Of a stretch of DNA of 6,455 bases, positions 1-5,886 are shown one piece after another. A program made the translations under genes and the position numbers. How positions within the stretch are numbered: the first letter of the stretch is position 1; each line of letters starts with the position of its first letter. This DNA is from Actinomycetes bacterium. GTDB lineage: Bacteria > Actinomycetota > Actinomycetes > Mycobacteriales > Micromonosporaceae. The stretch covers positions 1 through 6,455 of the forward strand of contig JAEZGP010000045.1 in the NCBI GenBank assembly GCA_023437285.1. The letters run 5' to 3'. The notes beneath the pieces were generated by a model that worked only from the letters and a program-made list of their open reading frames with translations, searched no databases and was not told the origin of the DNA.

Positions 1-33
1 CCCCCCCCCCCCCCCCCCCCCCCCGCCCCCCCC
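1..33. repeat. Impure poly-C tract at the window edge
   Basis: Twenty-four C residues, one G at 25, then eight more C residues up to 33. Read in the direction of the neighbouring membrane gene this is a poly-G run that begins about 10 bases past its stop codon. A run this long exactly at the window edge may be the end of a contig or a low-quality read tail. A genuine G-tract that could fold as a G-quadruplex is the alternative. The sequence alone cannot separate the two. Confidence 0.9.
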
Positions 34-42
34 GACAGCGTG

Positions 43-1218
43 CTACCGGTCGGCGGGGCGTTCCTCGTCGGTCGCGGTGAACGACGTGTACGGGTCCGCG
101 TCCTCGATCACGTTGCCGTCCTCGTCCACGGGCGGCACGGTGTGACGAACCTCGCGAGGGTCGTCCGTCCGCTCGGCGCCCTCGGGGTCCAGGTACTCGC
201 CCACCGCCGGCGCCACCGGGATGGAGTTGAGTTCACGGGGGTCATGCATGGTCATCGCGGCCTCCTCGCCTGAACGTCCACGGACGAACACATCAGTACC
301 CGTCAGTGGCCGCGTTGACACCCGCAGGCCGATGAGCATGGCCACCGGCACTGCCAGGTCGGCCAGGACCTCCGTCCAGCGCAGCGCCGTCCACATGGAA
401 TCGTCCGGCGGGTACGCGGCGTCGAGCGCCAGCCGCCAGATGAACACGACGGCCGGCAGGGCGGCCGCGCCGAGCACGCCGATGAGGGCCTGCCGCCGCC
501 ACGGCGGGTCGGTGCGCAGCCGGTCCAGCAGCAGGGCGCCCAACCAGACGACCAGCCCGACCGCCACGACCTTCTGTGCCCACCACGTGAACCACGACCA
601 GCCCAGCGACGACGACACCAGCAGCGGGTTGCCCGGGCAGTCGGCCGGCGCGCACGCGCCGATCCAGCTCGACTCGGCCGTCAGCGCGTACGCCACAGAC
701 AGGGCGGCCGACCCGTACGCGCAGGTGAGGAACAGCCGTCGCCACCGGCCCACCGGCCGCCCGTCGGGGTAGGTCAGCACCGTGTGCGCGAACAGGGCCG
801 GCACCAGCGCGCCGGCCGCCACATAACCCCACACCAGCAGTACGCCCGACCGCCCGGCGAACAGCCCCGCGCTGAGCCCGACAACTCCCCACGAGGCGAG
901 CAGGACGGCCGTGCTGCCCTCCCGGCGACGCAGCTGCCTCGGCCGGCCCAGCCACGCGGCGCGGTCCAGGTCGTCGCGGCGGTCCAGCCCGGCCCGCCAG
1001 CGCAGCCCTTCGCGCTGGCGCATCCAGGCCACCAGCGCCGCCAGGACCACCGCGAGCTGCCCGACCGCCCACAGCGCGTGGGTCGGCGCCGCGTACGGCT
1101 GCGCGGGCCTCGGCCCGGGCCACCACGGCGCCGCGACCTGCGCGGCGGCGAGCAGCACGGCGACGCCAGCCACCAGCCCCACCCCCACCCGCACCCGGAT
1201 GGGGAGATCACGAAGCAT
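43..1218 (-). CDS. Polytopic membrane protein, histidine-kinase-sensor-like, with acidic C-terminal tail
   Basis: This 391-residue protein has about eight predicted membrane segments (roughly residues 11-30, 47-65, 103-122, 125-148, 160-180, 213-231, 243-262 and 283-300). It ends in a hydrophilic tail rich in Asp and Glu. The stretch at 149-164 (YPDGR followed by an Arg-rich loop and a new helix) and the Cys-Pro-x-Asn-x-Leu-Leu element near 194-200 recall the membrane sensor half of actinobacterial histidine kinases; this is my reading by eye. No H-box, N-box or G-box follows, so it is not a kinase itself. The function is unknown. I chose ATG 1218 because the first membrane segment follows directly. 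The frame stays open to a GTG at 1278, which would add 20 residues, and neither start has a convincing ribosome binding site. Codons 301-316 have unusually AT-rich third positions and precede a strong internal start at 255, so the tail may be a separate or fused protein. Confidence 0.75.
   Translation of the reverse strand: MLRDLPIRVRVGVGLVAGVAVLLAAAQVAAPWWPGPRPAQPYAAPTHALWAVGQLAVVLAALVAWMRQREGLRWRAGLDRRDDLDRAAWLGRPRQLRRREGSTAVLLASWGVVGLSAGLFAGRSGVLLVWGYVAAGALVPALFAHTVLTYPDGRPVGRWRRLFLTCAYGSAALSVAYALTAESSWIGACAPADCPGNPLLVSSSLGWSWFTWWAQKVVAVGLVVWLGALLLDRLRTDPPWRRQALIGVLGAAALPAVVFIWRLALDAAYPPDDSMWTALRWTEVLADLAVPVAMLIGLRVSTRPLTGTDVFVRGRSGEEAAMTMHDPRELNSIPVAPAVGEYLDPEGAERTDDPREVRHTVPPVDEDGNVIEDADPYTSFTATDEERPADR
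253..267 (-). promoter_or_regulatory. Strong internal ribosome binding site and ATG for a possible 70-residue acidic protein
   Basis: On the minus strand GAGGAGG (261-267) lies five bases before an ATG at 255, in frame with the membrane protein. It is the best Shine-Dalgarno match in the window. Translation from it would give a 70-residue protein ending at the same stop (43-45), with 19 Asp or Glu, six Arg, no Lys and no Cys. Its length and composition contrast sharply with the hydrophobic part before it. It could be a separately translated product, or the leftover start of a gene that has become fused to the upstream one. GAG GAG codons can also make such a match by chance. Confidence 0.4.
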
Positions 1219-1306
1219 GCCCCGCACCGTCACGCGGCACAGCTTCGCACCGCCGGCCGCCCGAACGAAACCACCCACCTGACGGACGCACCGCCGGGTG
1301 CCCGAC

Positions 1307-1385
1307 CTACCGGGCGGCTGGCCTGCTGGGCGCTGGCCTACCCGGCGGCTGGCCTACCGGGCGGCTGGCCTACCGGGCGGCTGGC
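1307..1385. repeat. Tandem repeat, about five copies of a 16-bp unit
   Basis: The unit CTACCGGGCGGCTGGC occurs at 1307-1322, 1354-1369 and 1370-1385 without change, at 1338-1353 with one substitution, and as a degraded 15-bp copy at 1323-1337. A sixth unit starts at 1386 and fades after about six bases; its first three bases form the TAG stop of the minus-strand TPR gene. The array fills most of the gap between that gene and the membrane gene downstream. The near-identity of neighbouring copies suggests recent slippage. The unit length is not a multiple of three, so it is unlikely to be coding. Confidence 0.92.
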
Positions 1386-3275
1386 CTACCGAGGGCAGCT
1401 CGCGGTGATCGCGGCGGTCGCGGAGGCGGCCGCCGGCGCCTGGTTGAGCGACTCGGCGCTGCGCCAGTCCTGGCAGGCGCCGTCGAGGTCGCCGGTGAGC
1501 TGCCTGGCCAGGCCGCGCTGGTAGTACGACTCGCCGAAGTCGGGCACGAACCCGAGGGCCGTGGTCAGGTCGGTGATCGCGCCGGCGCCGTCGCCGAGCT
1601 TGACCCGCACCTTGCCGCGGGTGGTGAACGCGTCGGCGAGGTAGGGGTCGATCTGGATGGCCAGGTCGGCGTCGGCGAGGGCGCCGTTGAGGTCGCCGAG
1701 CGCGAGCTTGGTCTTGGCGCGCTCGTTGAACCCGGCCGCGAACCCCGGGTACTTCGCCATGACGATGTCGTCGTCGACGAGGGCGCCCTGGTAGTCGCCC
1801 TTGATGTACTTGATGATCGACCGGTAGTGGACGGCGAGGATGAACTCCGGGTCCACCTCAAGCGTCCTGTCGAAGTCGGCGAGCGCCCTGTCGTAGTCAC
1901 CGGCCAGGTAGCGCGCGATGCCCCGGCTGTTGTACGTGAACGCCACGTTCGGGTCGGCCTCGATCGAATCCGACATGATCGTGATGGTATTCTTCCAGGC
2001 GGCGTTGCGCAAAACCACGGCGGCCGACCAGAACAGCAGGCTGCCGACGAGCACAGTGGACACCGCCGCCCGCAGCCAACCGAGATCGCGGGTGGCGGCC
2101 TCGCGGTAGGCGCGCTCCACCAGGTAGGCGAGGATGAGGAACAGCCCGAGGTACGGCAGGTACACGTACCGGTTGGCCTTGTAGTTGTCGATGAGCAGCA
2201 CGGTCTGGCTGAGCACGACGTTGACCACGAAGAAGATCGCGCCGAACCAGAACACCTTCTTCGACACGACGAACCGGTGCAGCACCCAGCCGACGGCGAC
2301 GAGGACGACCGGGGCGGCGTAGAGGTGCCACGGCAGCGCGCCGGACGGGTCCGGGTACGCGTGCGCGAACGCGAGGTTGACCGGCGCGACCAGGGCGATC
2401 AGGTAGCTGACCAGCGCGCCGCAGACCATGATGATCCGGTCGGCGGCGTGGTAGCCACTGACCACGGTGTCCATCCGGTAGTGCAGCGCCACGAGGCCCA
2501 GGACGAGCGAGATCGCGAAGAACGGCGCCTTGGCGACGAGCAGCGTCCAGTCCGCGCGGGTCCACCGGCGCACGACGCGGCGCGGATGCAGGTCGGGCAG
2601 CCGGCCGTACCAGTAGTCGACCAGGAAGAAGATGAGCGGCAGCATGACGGCCGTCGACTTGGACAGCGCGGCGCAGGCGAACAGCGCCACCGCGCCGACG
2701 AGCGCCGGCCACCGGCCGGTACGCAGGAAGCGCACGTACAGCACGAGCGTGGCCAGGCTGAACAGCGTCGCGAGCAGGTTGCTGCGGGTGGAGATCCAGG
2801 CGACCGAGTCGACGTTCATCGGGTGCACCGCGAAGGCGACCGTGACCAGGTAGGTCACGAGCGGCTTCTTGGTGAGCGCGCGGACCAGGGTCCAGACCAG
2901 CGCCACGTTGGCCAGGTGCAGGGCCAGGTTGGTGAAGTGGTACATCCCCGGGCTGTCCGCGCCGAACTGCCAGTCGATCGCGTACGACAGCGAGACCAGC
3001 GGCGTGTACATGTACTGCAGCGGCGACGTGAACCAGTGCGCCAGGTTGGTGCCGTTGATCTCCCGGATCGACATGTTGCCGGTGACGTTCTCCGGGTCGT
3101 CGAAGTCGACGAAGCCGTTGCCCAGCGAGTTGGCGTAGACGAGGGCCGTCAGCAGCAGGATGCCGGCGACGACGAGGCCGTTGAAGGGCTGCTCTACCGG
3201 CTTGGCGGGGCGCCGGGTAGCGCGCTTCGCCGCGGGCCGCCTGGTCGCCGGCCCGGCCGGGGACTGGGTCTTCAT
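1386..3275 (-). CDS. TMTC-like membrane glycosyltransferase (GT-C fold) with C-terminal TPR repeats
   Basis: This 629-residue protein has a Lys/Arg-rich cytoplasmic start (1-30), a first membrane segment near 32-48 and an extramembrane loop with the acidic FVDFDDPENV motif (55-64). Many more membrane segments follow up to about residue 422. Family marks are YTPLVSLSYAID (90-101), the HFTNLALHLAN stretch (113-123), HPMNVDSVAWISTRSNLL (151-168) and NRYVYLPYLGLFLI (368-381). Five TPR units of about 34 residues occupy roughly 444-477, 478-511, 512-545, 546-579 and 580-610. This architecture matches bacterial relatives of the animal TMTC O-mannosyltransferases, which are thought to transfer mannose from a lipid-linked donor to Ser or Thr. 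The Asp pair at 59-60 would be the catalytic acidic motif by analogy with GT-C enzymes. The substrate cannot be told from sequence. The ATG start is supported by GGAG (3284-3287) eight bases upstream. The gene stands alone, facing the membrane gene downstream of it. Confidence 0.85.
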   Translation of the reverse strand: MKTQSPAGPATRRPAAKRATRRPAKPVEQPFNGLVVAGILLLTALVYANSLGNGFVDFDDPENVTGNMSIREINGTNLAHWFTSPLQYMYTPLVSLSYAIDWQFGADSPGMYHFTNLALHLANVALVWTLVRALTKKPLVTYLVTVAFAVHPMNVDSVAWISTRSNLLATLFSLATLVLYVRFLRTGRWPALVGAVALFACAALSKSTAVMLPLIFFLVDYWYGRLPDLHPRRVVRRWTRADWTLLVAKAPFFAISLVLGLVALHYRMDTVVSGYHAADRIIMVCGALVSYLIALVAPVNLAFAHAYPDPSGALPWHLYAAPVVLVAVGWVLHRFVVSKKVFWFGAIFFVVNVVLSQTVLLIDNYKANRYVYLPYLGLFLILAYLVERAYREAATRDLGWLRAAVSTVLVGSLLFWSAAVVLRNAAWKNTITIMSDSIEADPNVAFTYNSRGIARYLAGDYDRALADFDRTLEVDPEFILAVHYRSIIKYIKGDYQGALVDDDIVMAKYPGFAAGFNERAKTKLALGDLNGALADADLAIQIDPYLADAFTTRGKVRVKLGDGAGAITDLTTALGFVPDFGESYYQRGLARQLTGDLDGACQDWRSAESLNQAPAAASATAAITASCPR

Positions 3276-3291
3276 GCGGAGGGCTCCAGCT

Positions 3292-3312
3292 GGTCGGCGA
3301 AGGTCGCCGACC
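3292..3312. promoter_or_regulatory. Perfect interrupted palindrome upstream of the TPR glycosyltransferase gene
   Basis: Nine-base arms GGTCGGCGA (3292-3300) and TCGCCGACC (3304-3312) flank the three bases AGG. The element sits 16 bases before the ATG at 3275 and four bases before the GGAG ribosome binding site (3284-3287). In RNA it would be a tight nine-pair hairpin beside the ribosome binding site; in DNA it could be an operator for a dimeric regulator. A smaller palindrome, GCAAG-G-CTTGC, lies at 3339-3349. A possible -10 box TATGAT on the minus strand (3374-3379) would give a leader of roughly 90 bases that includes both elements; no good -35 box accompanies it. Confidence 0.55.
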
Positions 3313-3435
3313 GTCCCGGCGAAGACGCGCGCTTCTCCGCAAGGCTTGCGACGACTGGCATCGATGTGGCCGCATCATAGGCCCGGGCGGGCCGGCACCG
3401 CGACGCGCCGGCCACCCGTACCGGGTCAATACGGG

Positions 3436-3723
3436 TCAGATCGCGGGAACTTTCGCGGGTAGCCCTCGGAAGCGGGCGAGCCACGCGTCGACCTCGCGCA
3501 GCGGGTCGGGATCGATGGCGTAGAGCCGCCGGGTCCCGTCGGCCCGCACGGTCGCGAAGCCGTTGTCGCGCAGCACCCGCAGGTGTTGCGACACGGCCGG
3601 CTGCGAGATGCCGTACTCCTGTTGGATCTTCGCGGTGAGCACCCCGGCGGCCTGCTCGCCCTCGGCGAGCAGCTCCAGGATCCGCCGCCGGACGGGGTCG
3701 CCCAACACGTCGAACGCGTGCAC
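3436..3723 (-). CDS. ArsR-family winged-helix transcriptional repressor, short form
   Basis: This 95-residue protein carries the standard ArsR fold. It has an FDVLGDPVRRRILELL start (4-19), a turn and recognition helix around GISQPAVSQHLRVLRDNG (38-55), and a wing with RADGTRRLYAI (60-70) followed by DPDPLREVDAWL (71-82). This pattern is closest to the SdpR-like ArsR group, which bind DNA as dimers and often repress their own gene. No Cys and no clustered His metal site is present, so metal sensing is unlikely. The C-terminus ends about ten to twenty residues sooner than I expect for this group, with PAKVPAI instead of the usual Phe-Trp-x-x-x-Leu helix. The start is GTG with no ribosome binding site. 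A TANNNT-like box GATACT (3732-3737) ends eight bases before the GTG, which fits a leaderless transcript. It is divergent from lpdA and probably acts on the palindrome between them. Confidence 0.87.
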   Translation of the reverse strand: MHAFDVLGDPVRRRILELLAEGEQAAGVLTAKIQQEYGISQPAVSQHLRVLRDNGFATVRADGTRRLYAIDPDPLREVDAWLARFRGLPAKVPAI

Positions 3724-3726
3724 GGC

Positions 3727-3755
3727 CCGACAGTATCAGAGCTAGCTTATATAAG
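3727..3755 (+). promoter_or_regulatory. Sigma70-like promoter for lpdA
   Basis: CCGACA (3727-3732) matches the -35 consensus at four of six positions, and TATAAG (3750-3755) matches the -10 consensus at five of six, with a 17-base spacer. The predicted start of transcription is near 3762, leaving a leader of about 55 bases before the ATG at 3818. The box stands out in otherwise GC-rich DNA. An ATG at 3767, five bases after the predicted start, is in frame with lpdA but has no leader to carry a ribosome binding site. Confidence 0.55.
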
Positions 3756-3756
3756 C
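3745..3756. promoter_or_regulatory. Palindromic operator candidate between arsR and lpdA
   Basis: GCTTATATAAGC is a perfect 12-bp palindrome and the only strongly AT-rich stretch nearby. It covers the -10 box of the lpdA promoter and lies upstream of the -10-like box of the arsR-type gene, so a dimer bound here could silence both directions. ArsR-family repressors commonly bind AT-rich palindromes next to their own genes. That this repressor binds this site is inferred from position. A second six-base palindrome, GCTAGC (3741-3746), overlaps its left edge. Confidence 0.55.
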
Positions 3757-3817
3757 CAGGGCCGGTATGACCGACATCAACGGTGCGCGGGCCGGCGAGT
3801 GTGGAAAGCTCACCGGT

Positions 3818-5218
3818 ATGAGCGCTCATGTCAACGTCGTCGTGCTCGGCGCCGGCCCGGGCGGCTACACCGCCGCGGTGCGCGCCGCGCAGCTGGGCAA
3901 GTCCGTGGCCGTGGTGGAGAGCAAGTACTGGGGCGGCGTCTGCCTCAATGTCGGTTGCATCCCCTCCAAGGCCCTCCTGCGCAACGCCGAGCTGGCCCAG
4001 ATCTTCACTACCGAACGCGACAAGTTCGGCATCGTCGTCGACGGCGACGTGCGGGTGGACTACGGCCCCGCGTACAAGCGCAGCCGCCAGGTGGCCGACG
4101 GCCGGGTCAAGGGCGTCCACTACCTGATGAAGAAGAATAAGATCACCGAGTACGACGGGTGGGGCACGTTCGTCGACGACCACACCATCGAGGTGAAGCT
4201 GAACGGCGGCGGCACCGAGACGATCACCTTCGACAACGCGATCATCGCGGCCGGCGCCACGACCCGCCTGCTGCCCGGCACGTCACTGTCCGAGCGCGTG
4301 GTGACCTACGAGGAGCAGATCCTCGAGGACTCCCTGCCGGGGAGCATCATCATCGCCGGGGCCGGCGCGATCGGCGTCGAGTTCGCGTACGTCATGCGCT
4401 CGTACGGCGTGGACGTCACCATCGTCGAGTTCCTCGACCGGCTGGTCCCGCTGGAGGACGCCGACGTCTCCGCCGAGCTCGCCAAGCGCTACCGCAAGCT
4501 CGGCATCAAGGTCCGCACGGGCACCCGCGTCGAGTCGATCGAGGACACCGGCTCGTCGGTGCGCGTGACCGTCTCCAAGGACGGGTCGACGGAGGTCCTC
4601 GAGGCCGACAAGGTCATGCAGGCCATCGGCTTCGCTCCGCGGGTCTCCGGGTACGGGCTGGAGAACACCGGCGTGCAGCTGACCGAGCGCGGCGCCATCG
4701 ACGTCGACGGTCGCGGCCGCACCAACGTGCCCCACATCTTCGCCATCGGCGACGTCACCGCGAAGCTCATGCTCGCCCACGCGGCCGAGGCCATGGGCGT
4801 CATCGCGGCCGAAACGATCGCCGACGCGGAGACCATGGAGCTGGACTTCGTGATGATCCCGCGCGCCACGTACTGCCAGCCGCAGATCGCCAGCTTCGGC
4901 TGGACGGAGGCGCAGGCGCGCGAGAAGGGCTTCGACGTCAAGGTCGCCACCTTCCCGTTCATGGCCAACGGCAAGGCGCACGGGCTCGGCGAGCCGGTCG
5001 GGTTCGTCAAAGTCATCTCGGACAACAAGTACGGCGAACTCCTCGGCGCGCACCTCATCGGCCCCGAGGTCACCGAGCTGCTGCCGGAATTGACGCTCGC
5101 CCAGCAGTGGGACCTCACCGTCCACGAGGTCGCCCGCAACGTGCACGCCCACCCGACCCTGGGCGAGGCCGTCAAGGAGGCCATCCACGGCCTCGCCGGC
5201 CACATGATCAACATGTAG
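3818..5218 (+). CDS. lpdA: Dihydrolipoyl dehydrogenase (E3), LpdC type
   Basis: This 466-residue flavoenzyme reoxidises the dihydrolipoyl groups of 2-oxoacid dehydrogenase complexes (and possibly of the glycine cleavage system) and passes electrons through FAD to NAD+ in the cytoplasm. The FAD motif GAGPGG is at 11-16. The redox disulfide is Cys42 and Cys47 in [13 protein letters not shown]. The NAD motif GAGAIG is at 181-186, with Glu204 at the end of the following strand, typical of NAD preference. The second FAD motif AIGD is at 309-312. The dimerisation domain carries the catalytic pair His445 and Glu450 in HPTLGE. Length and sequence closely follow LpdC of Mycobacterium tuberculosis (464 residues, from memory). 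I chose ATG 3818 because GGAAAG (3803-3808) lies nine bases upstream and the FAD motif then falls at the usual position; ATG 3767 would add 17 residues unlike any I know in this family. No E1 or E2 gene is adjacent, so E3 is made on its own. Confidence 0.96.
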   Translation: MSAHVNVVVLGAGPGGYTAAVRAAQLGKSVAVVESKYWGGVCLNVGCIPSKALLRNAELAQIFTTERDKFGIVVDGDVRVDYGPAYKRSRQVADGRVKGVHYLMKKNKITEYDGWGTFVDDHTIEVKLNGGGTETITFDNAIIAAGATTRLLPGTSLSERVVTYEEQILEDSLPGSIIIAGAGAIGVEFAYVMRSYGVDVTIVEFLDRLVPLEDADVSAELAKRYRKLGIKVRTGTRVESIEDTGSSVRVTVSKDGSTEVLEADKVMQAIGFAPRVSGYGLENTGVQLTERGAIDVDGRGRTNVPHIFAIGDVTAKLMLAHAAEAMGVIAAETIADAETMELDFVMIPRATYCQPQIASFGWTEAQAREKGFDVKVATFPFMANGKAHGLGEPVGFVKVISDNKYGELLGAHLIGPEVTELLPELTLAQQWDLTVHEVARNVHAHPTLGEAVKEAIHGLAGHMINM

Positions 5219-5229
5219 TGCCCCGGTCC

Positions 5230-5260
5230 GGGGCCCCGCCGCGTCTCGTAGCGGGGTCCC
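5230..5260 (+). terminator. lpdA: Hairpin terminator candidate after lpdA
   Basis: GGGGCCCCGC (5230-5239) pairs with GCGGGGTCCC (5251-5260), giving ten pairs with one G-U around an 11-base loop. It begins 11 bases after the lpdA stop. No U-run follows, which is common for actinobacterial terminators. A competing short fold, CCCC (5221-5224) with GGGG (5230-5233), overlaps the left arm. The right arm is also the first element of the repeat array that follows. Confidence 0.55.
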
Positions 5261-5390
5261 GGCACTCCTCGCGGCGTCCTGCCGCGTCTTTGAGCGCGGA
5301 CCCGGCACTCCTCGCGGCGTCCTGCCGCGTCTCTGAGCGCGGGATGCGGCACTCCTCGCGGCGGGGTTCCGCTACGCCTCGTAGCGGGGC
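5238..5390. repeat. 43/44-bp hairpin-rich tandem repeat between convergent genes
   Basis: Two units, 5258-5300 and 5301-5343, differ at only two positions. The core CGGCACTCCTCGCGGCG recurs at 5260, 5303 and 5347, so the spacing is 43 then 44 bases. Partial units flank them. CTCGTAGCGGGG occurs at 5245-5256 and again at 5378-5389, the latter inside the last codons of the PH-domain gene. Each full unit can form either of two hairpins that share one arm: CGCGGC-GTCCT-GCCGCG (first copy 5270-5286) or CCGCG-N8-CGCGG (first copy 5282-5299). The array may act as a two-way transcription barrier between lpdA and the PH gene, or it may be a local sample of a dispersed repeat family. Confidence 0.85.
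5369..5387 (-). terminator. Hairpin overlapping the stop codon of the PH-domain gene
   Basis: CGCTACG (5370-5376) and CGTAGCG (5380-5386) pair around the loop CCT; the outer pair C5369-G5387 extends the stem to eight. The TAG stop (5372-5374) lies inside one arm. Read on the minus strand it would fold as the gene ends. It could terminate transcription or protect the 3' end of the message, together with the repeats that follow. Confidence 0.5.
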
Positions 5391-5836
5391 TTCGGGCCGA
5401 CGCTCTTGCGTGCCCAGGTGGCCCGCCGGGTCAGGTAGTCGGCGACCCGCTCCTGCTCGGTAGGCGAGTTGTCCGCGTTCGGCTTGGTGATGTGCGGCAC
5501 CTTCGACTGCACCGCGCTGCCGTCCGACCGAATGATCGTCAGCCCTTTGTTGCCCGTCTCCACCCGGCTGATCTCTTTCCAGTCGAGGTGGACCGGGTGC
5601 CAGTCGGAGACGACGTCCACCCCGCCGTCGCTCGCGACGAGCTTCGGGCGCAGCAACTGCCAGTACACCTGAAAAAGGACGCCGAGTACCAAGATAATGC
5701 CGATCGTGGCGTAAAAGCCCCAGACCATGGCGACCTGGGCGATCAGCAGGGCGAAGAGGACGATCGCCCCGATGGCGAAAATCCGCAGGGGCTTGGGCAC
5801 CCGCCACACGGCGGTCCCAGCGTCAGTCTCCGTCAT
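5372..5836 (-). CDS. PH-domain membrane protein (bPH_6-like)
   Basis: This 154-residue protein has two adjacent membrane helices (about 17-39 and 41-60), and the remainder lies on one side of the membrane. Residues from about 62 to 140 read as a bacterial PH-like domain: RPKLVASDGGVDVV (63-76), a basic or aromatic turn, LDWKEISRVE (84-93) and a strand containing LTIIRSDGSAVQ (99-110). This layout is that of the small actinobacterial PH-domain proteins that include mycobacterial low molecular weight antigen 6 (CFP-6). The molecular role of that family is not established. The ATG at 5836 has only a weak GGGCGG upstream; a TANNNT box (TACGCT, 5844-5849) ends seven bases before it, so a leaderless message is plausible. 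It converges on lpdA. The last five codons fall within repeat-like DNA, so the C-terminal PRYEA may be a recent addition. Confidence 0.85.
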   Translation of the reverse strand: MTETDAGTAVWRVPKPLRIFAIGAIVLFALLIAQVAMVWGFYATIGIILVLGVLFQVYWQLLRPKLVASDGGVDVVSDWHPVHLDWKEISRVETGNKGLTIIRSDGSAVQSKVPHITKPNADNSPTEQERVADYLTRRATWARKSVGPKPRYEA

Positions 5837-5843
5837 GCCGCCC

Positions 5844-5849
5844 AGCGTA
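5844..5849 (-). promoter_or_regulatory. Possible -10 box of the PH-domain gene (leaderless)
   Basis: TACGCT on the minus strand fits the actinobacterial TANNNT -10 pattern and ends seven bases before the ATG, which would place transcription start at or next to the start codon. There is no convincing -35 box and no strong ribosome binding site. In GC-rich DNA a six-base match with three free positions is weak evidence. Confidence 0.3.
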
Positions 5850-5886
5850 GCGACCCGCTAGATCGCCTCACGCGCCGCACCTCCTG

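Noticed and set aside
1219..1278. Upstream GTG start for the membrane protein (adds 20 residues)
   Set aside because: There is no ribosome binding site before it and the added residues are ordinary; it remains possible, but ATG 1218 directly before the first membrane helix is preferred.
1827..3380. Long open frame of 517 codons on the plus strand opposite the TPR gene
   Set aside because: It is highly enriched in Arg, Asp, Glu and Val with no domain pattern, as expected for the antisense of a GC-rich gene. The opposite strand has clear membrane and TPR motifs.
1897..3429. Open frame of 510 codons on the minus strand in a second frame of the TPR gene
   Set aside because: It is a shadow frame rich in Arg, Ala, Gly and Pro, starts upstream without a ribosome binding site and has no hydrophobic pattern.
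3767..3817. In-frame upstream ATG that would lengthen LpdA by 17 residues
   Set aside because: It is only about five bases from the predicted transcript start and has no ribosome binding site; ATG 3818 has GGAAAG at good spacing and fits the family length.
3272..4183. Open frame of 303 codons on the minus strand covering the ArsR-type gene and the lpdA start
   Set aside because: It is antisense to lpdA at one end and out of frame with the repressor at the other, and neither part looks like a protein.
5221..5400. CRISPR array
   Set aside because: The 43/44-bp units follow each other without spacers and are degenerate at the edges, so this is a tandem repeat and no cas gene is near.
4159..5463. 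Open frame of 434 codons on the plus strand overlapping lpdA in another frame
   Set aside because: It is an Arg/His-rich shadow of lpdA with no motifs; lpdA in this stretch has every catalytic element intact.
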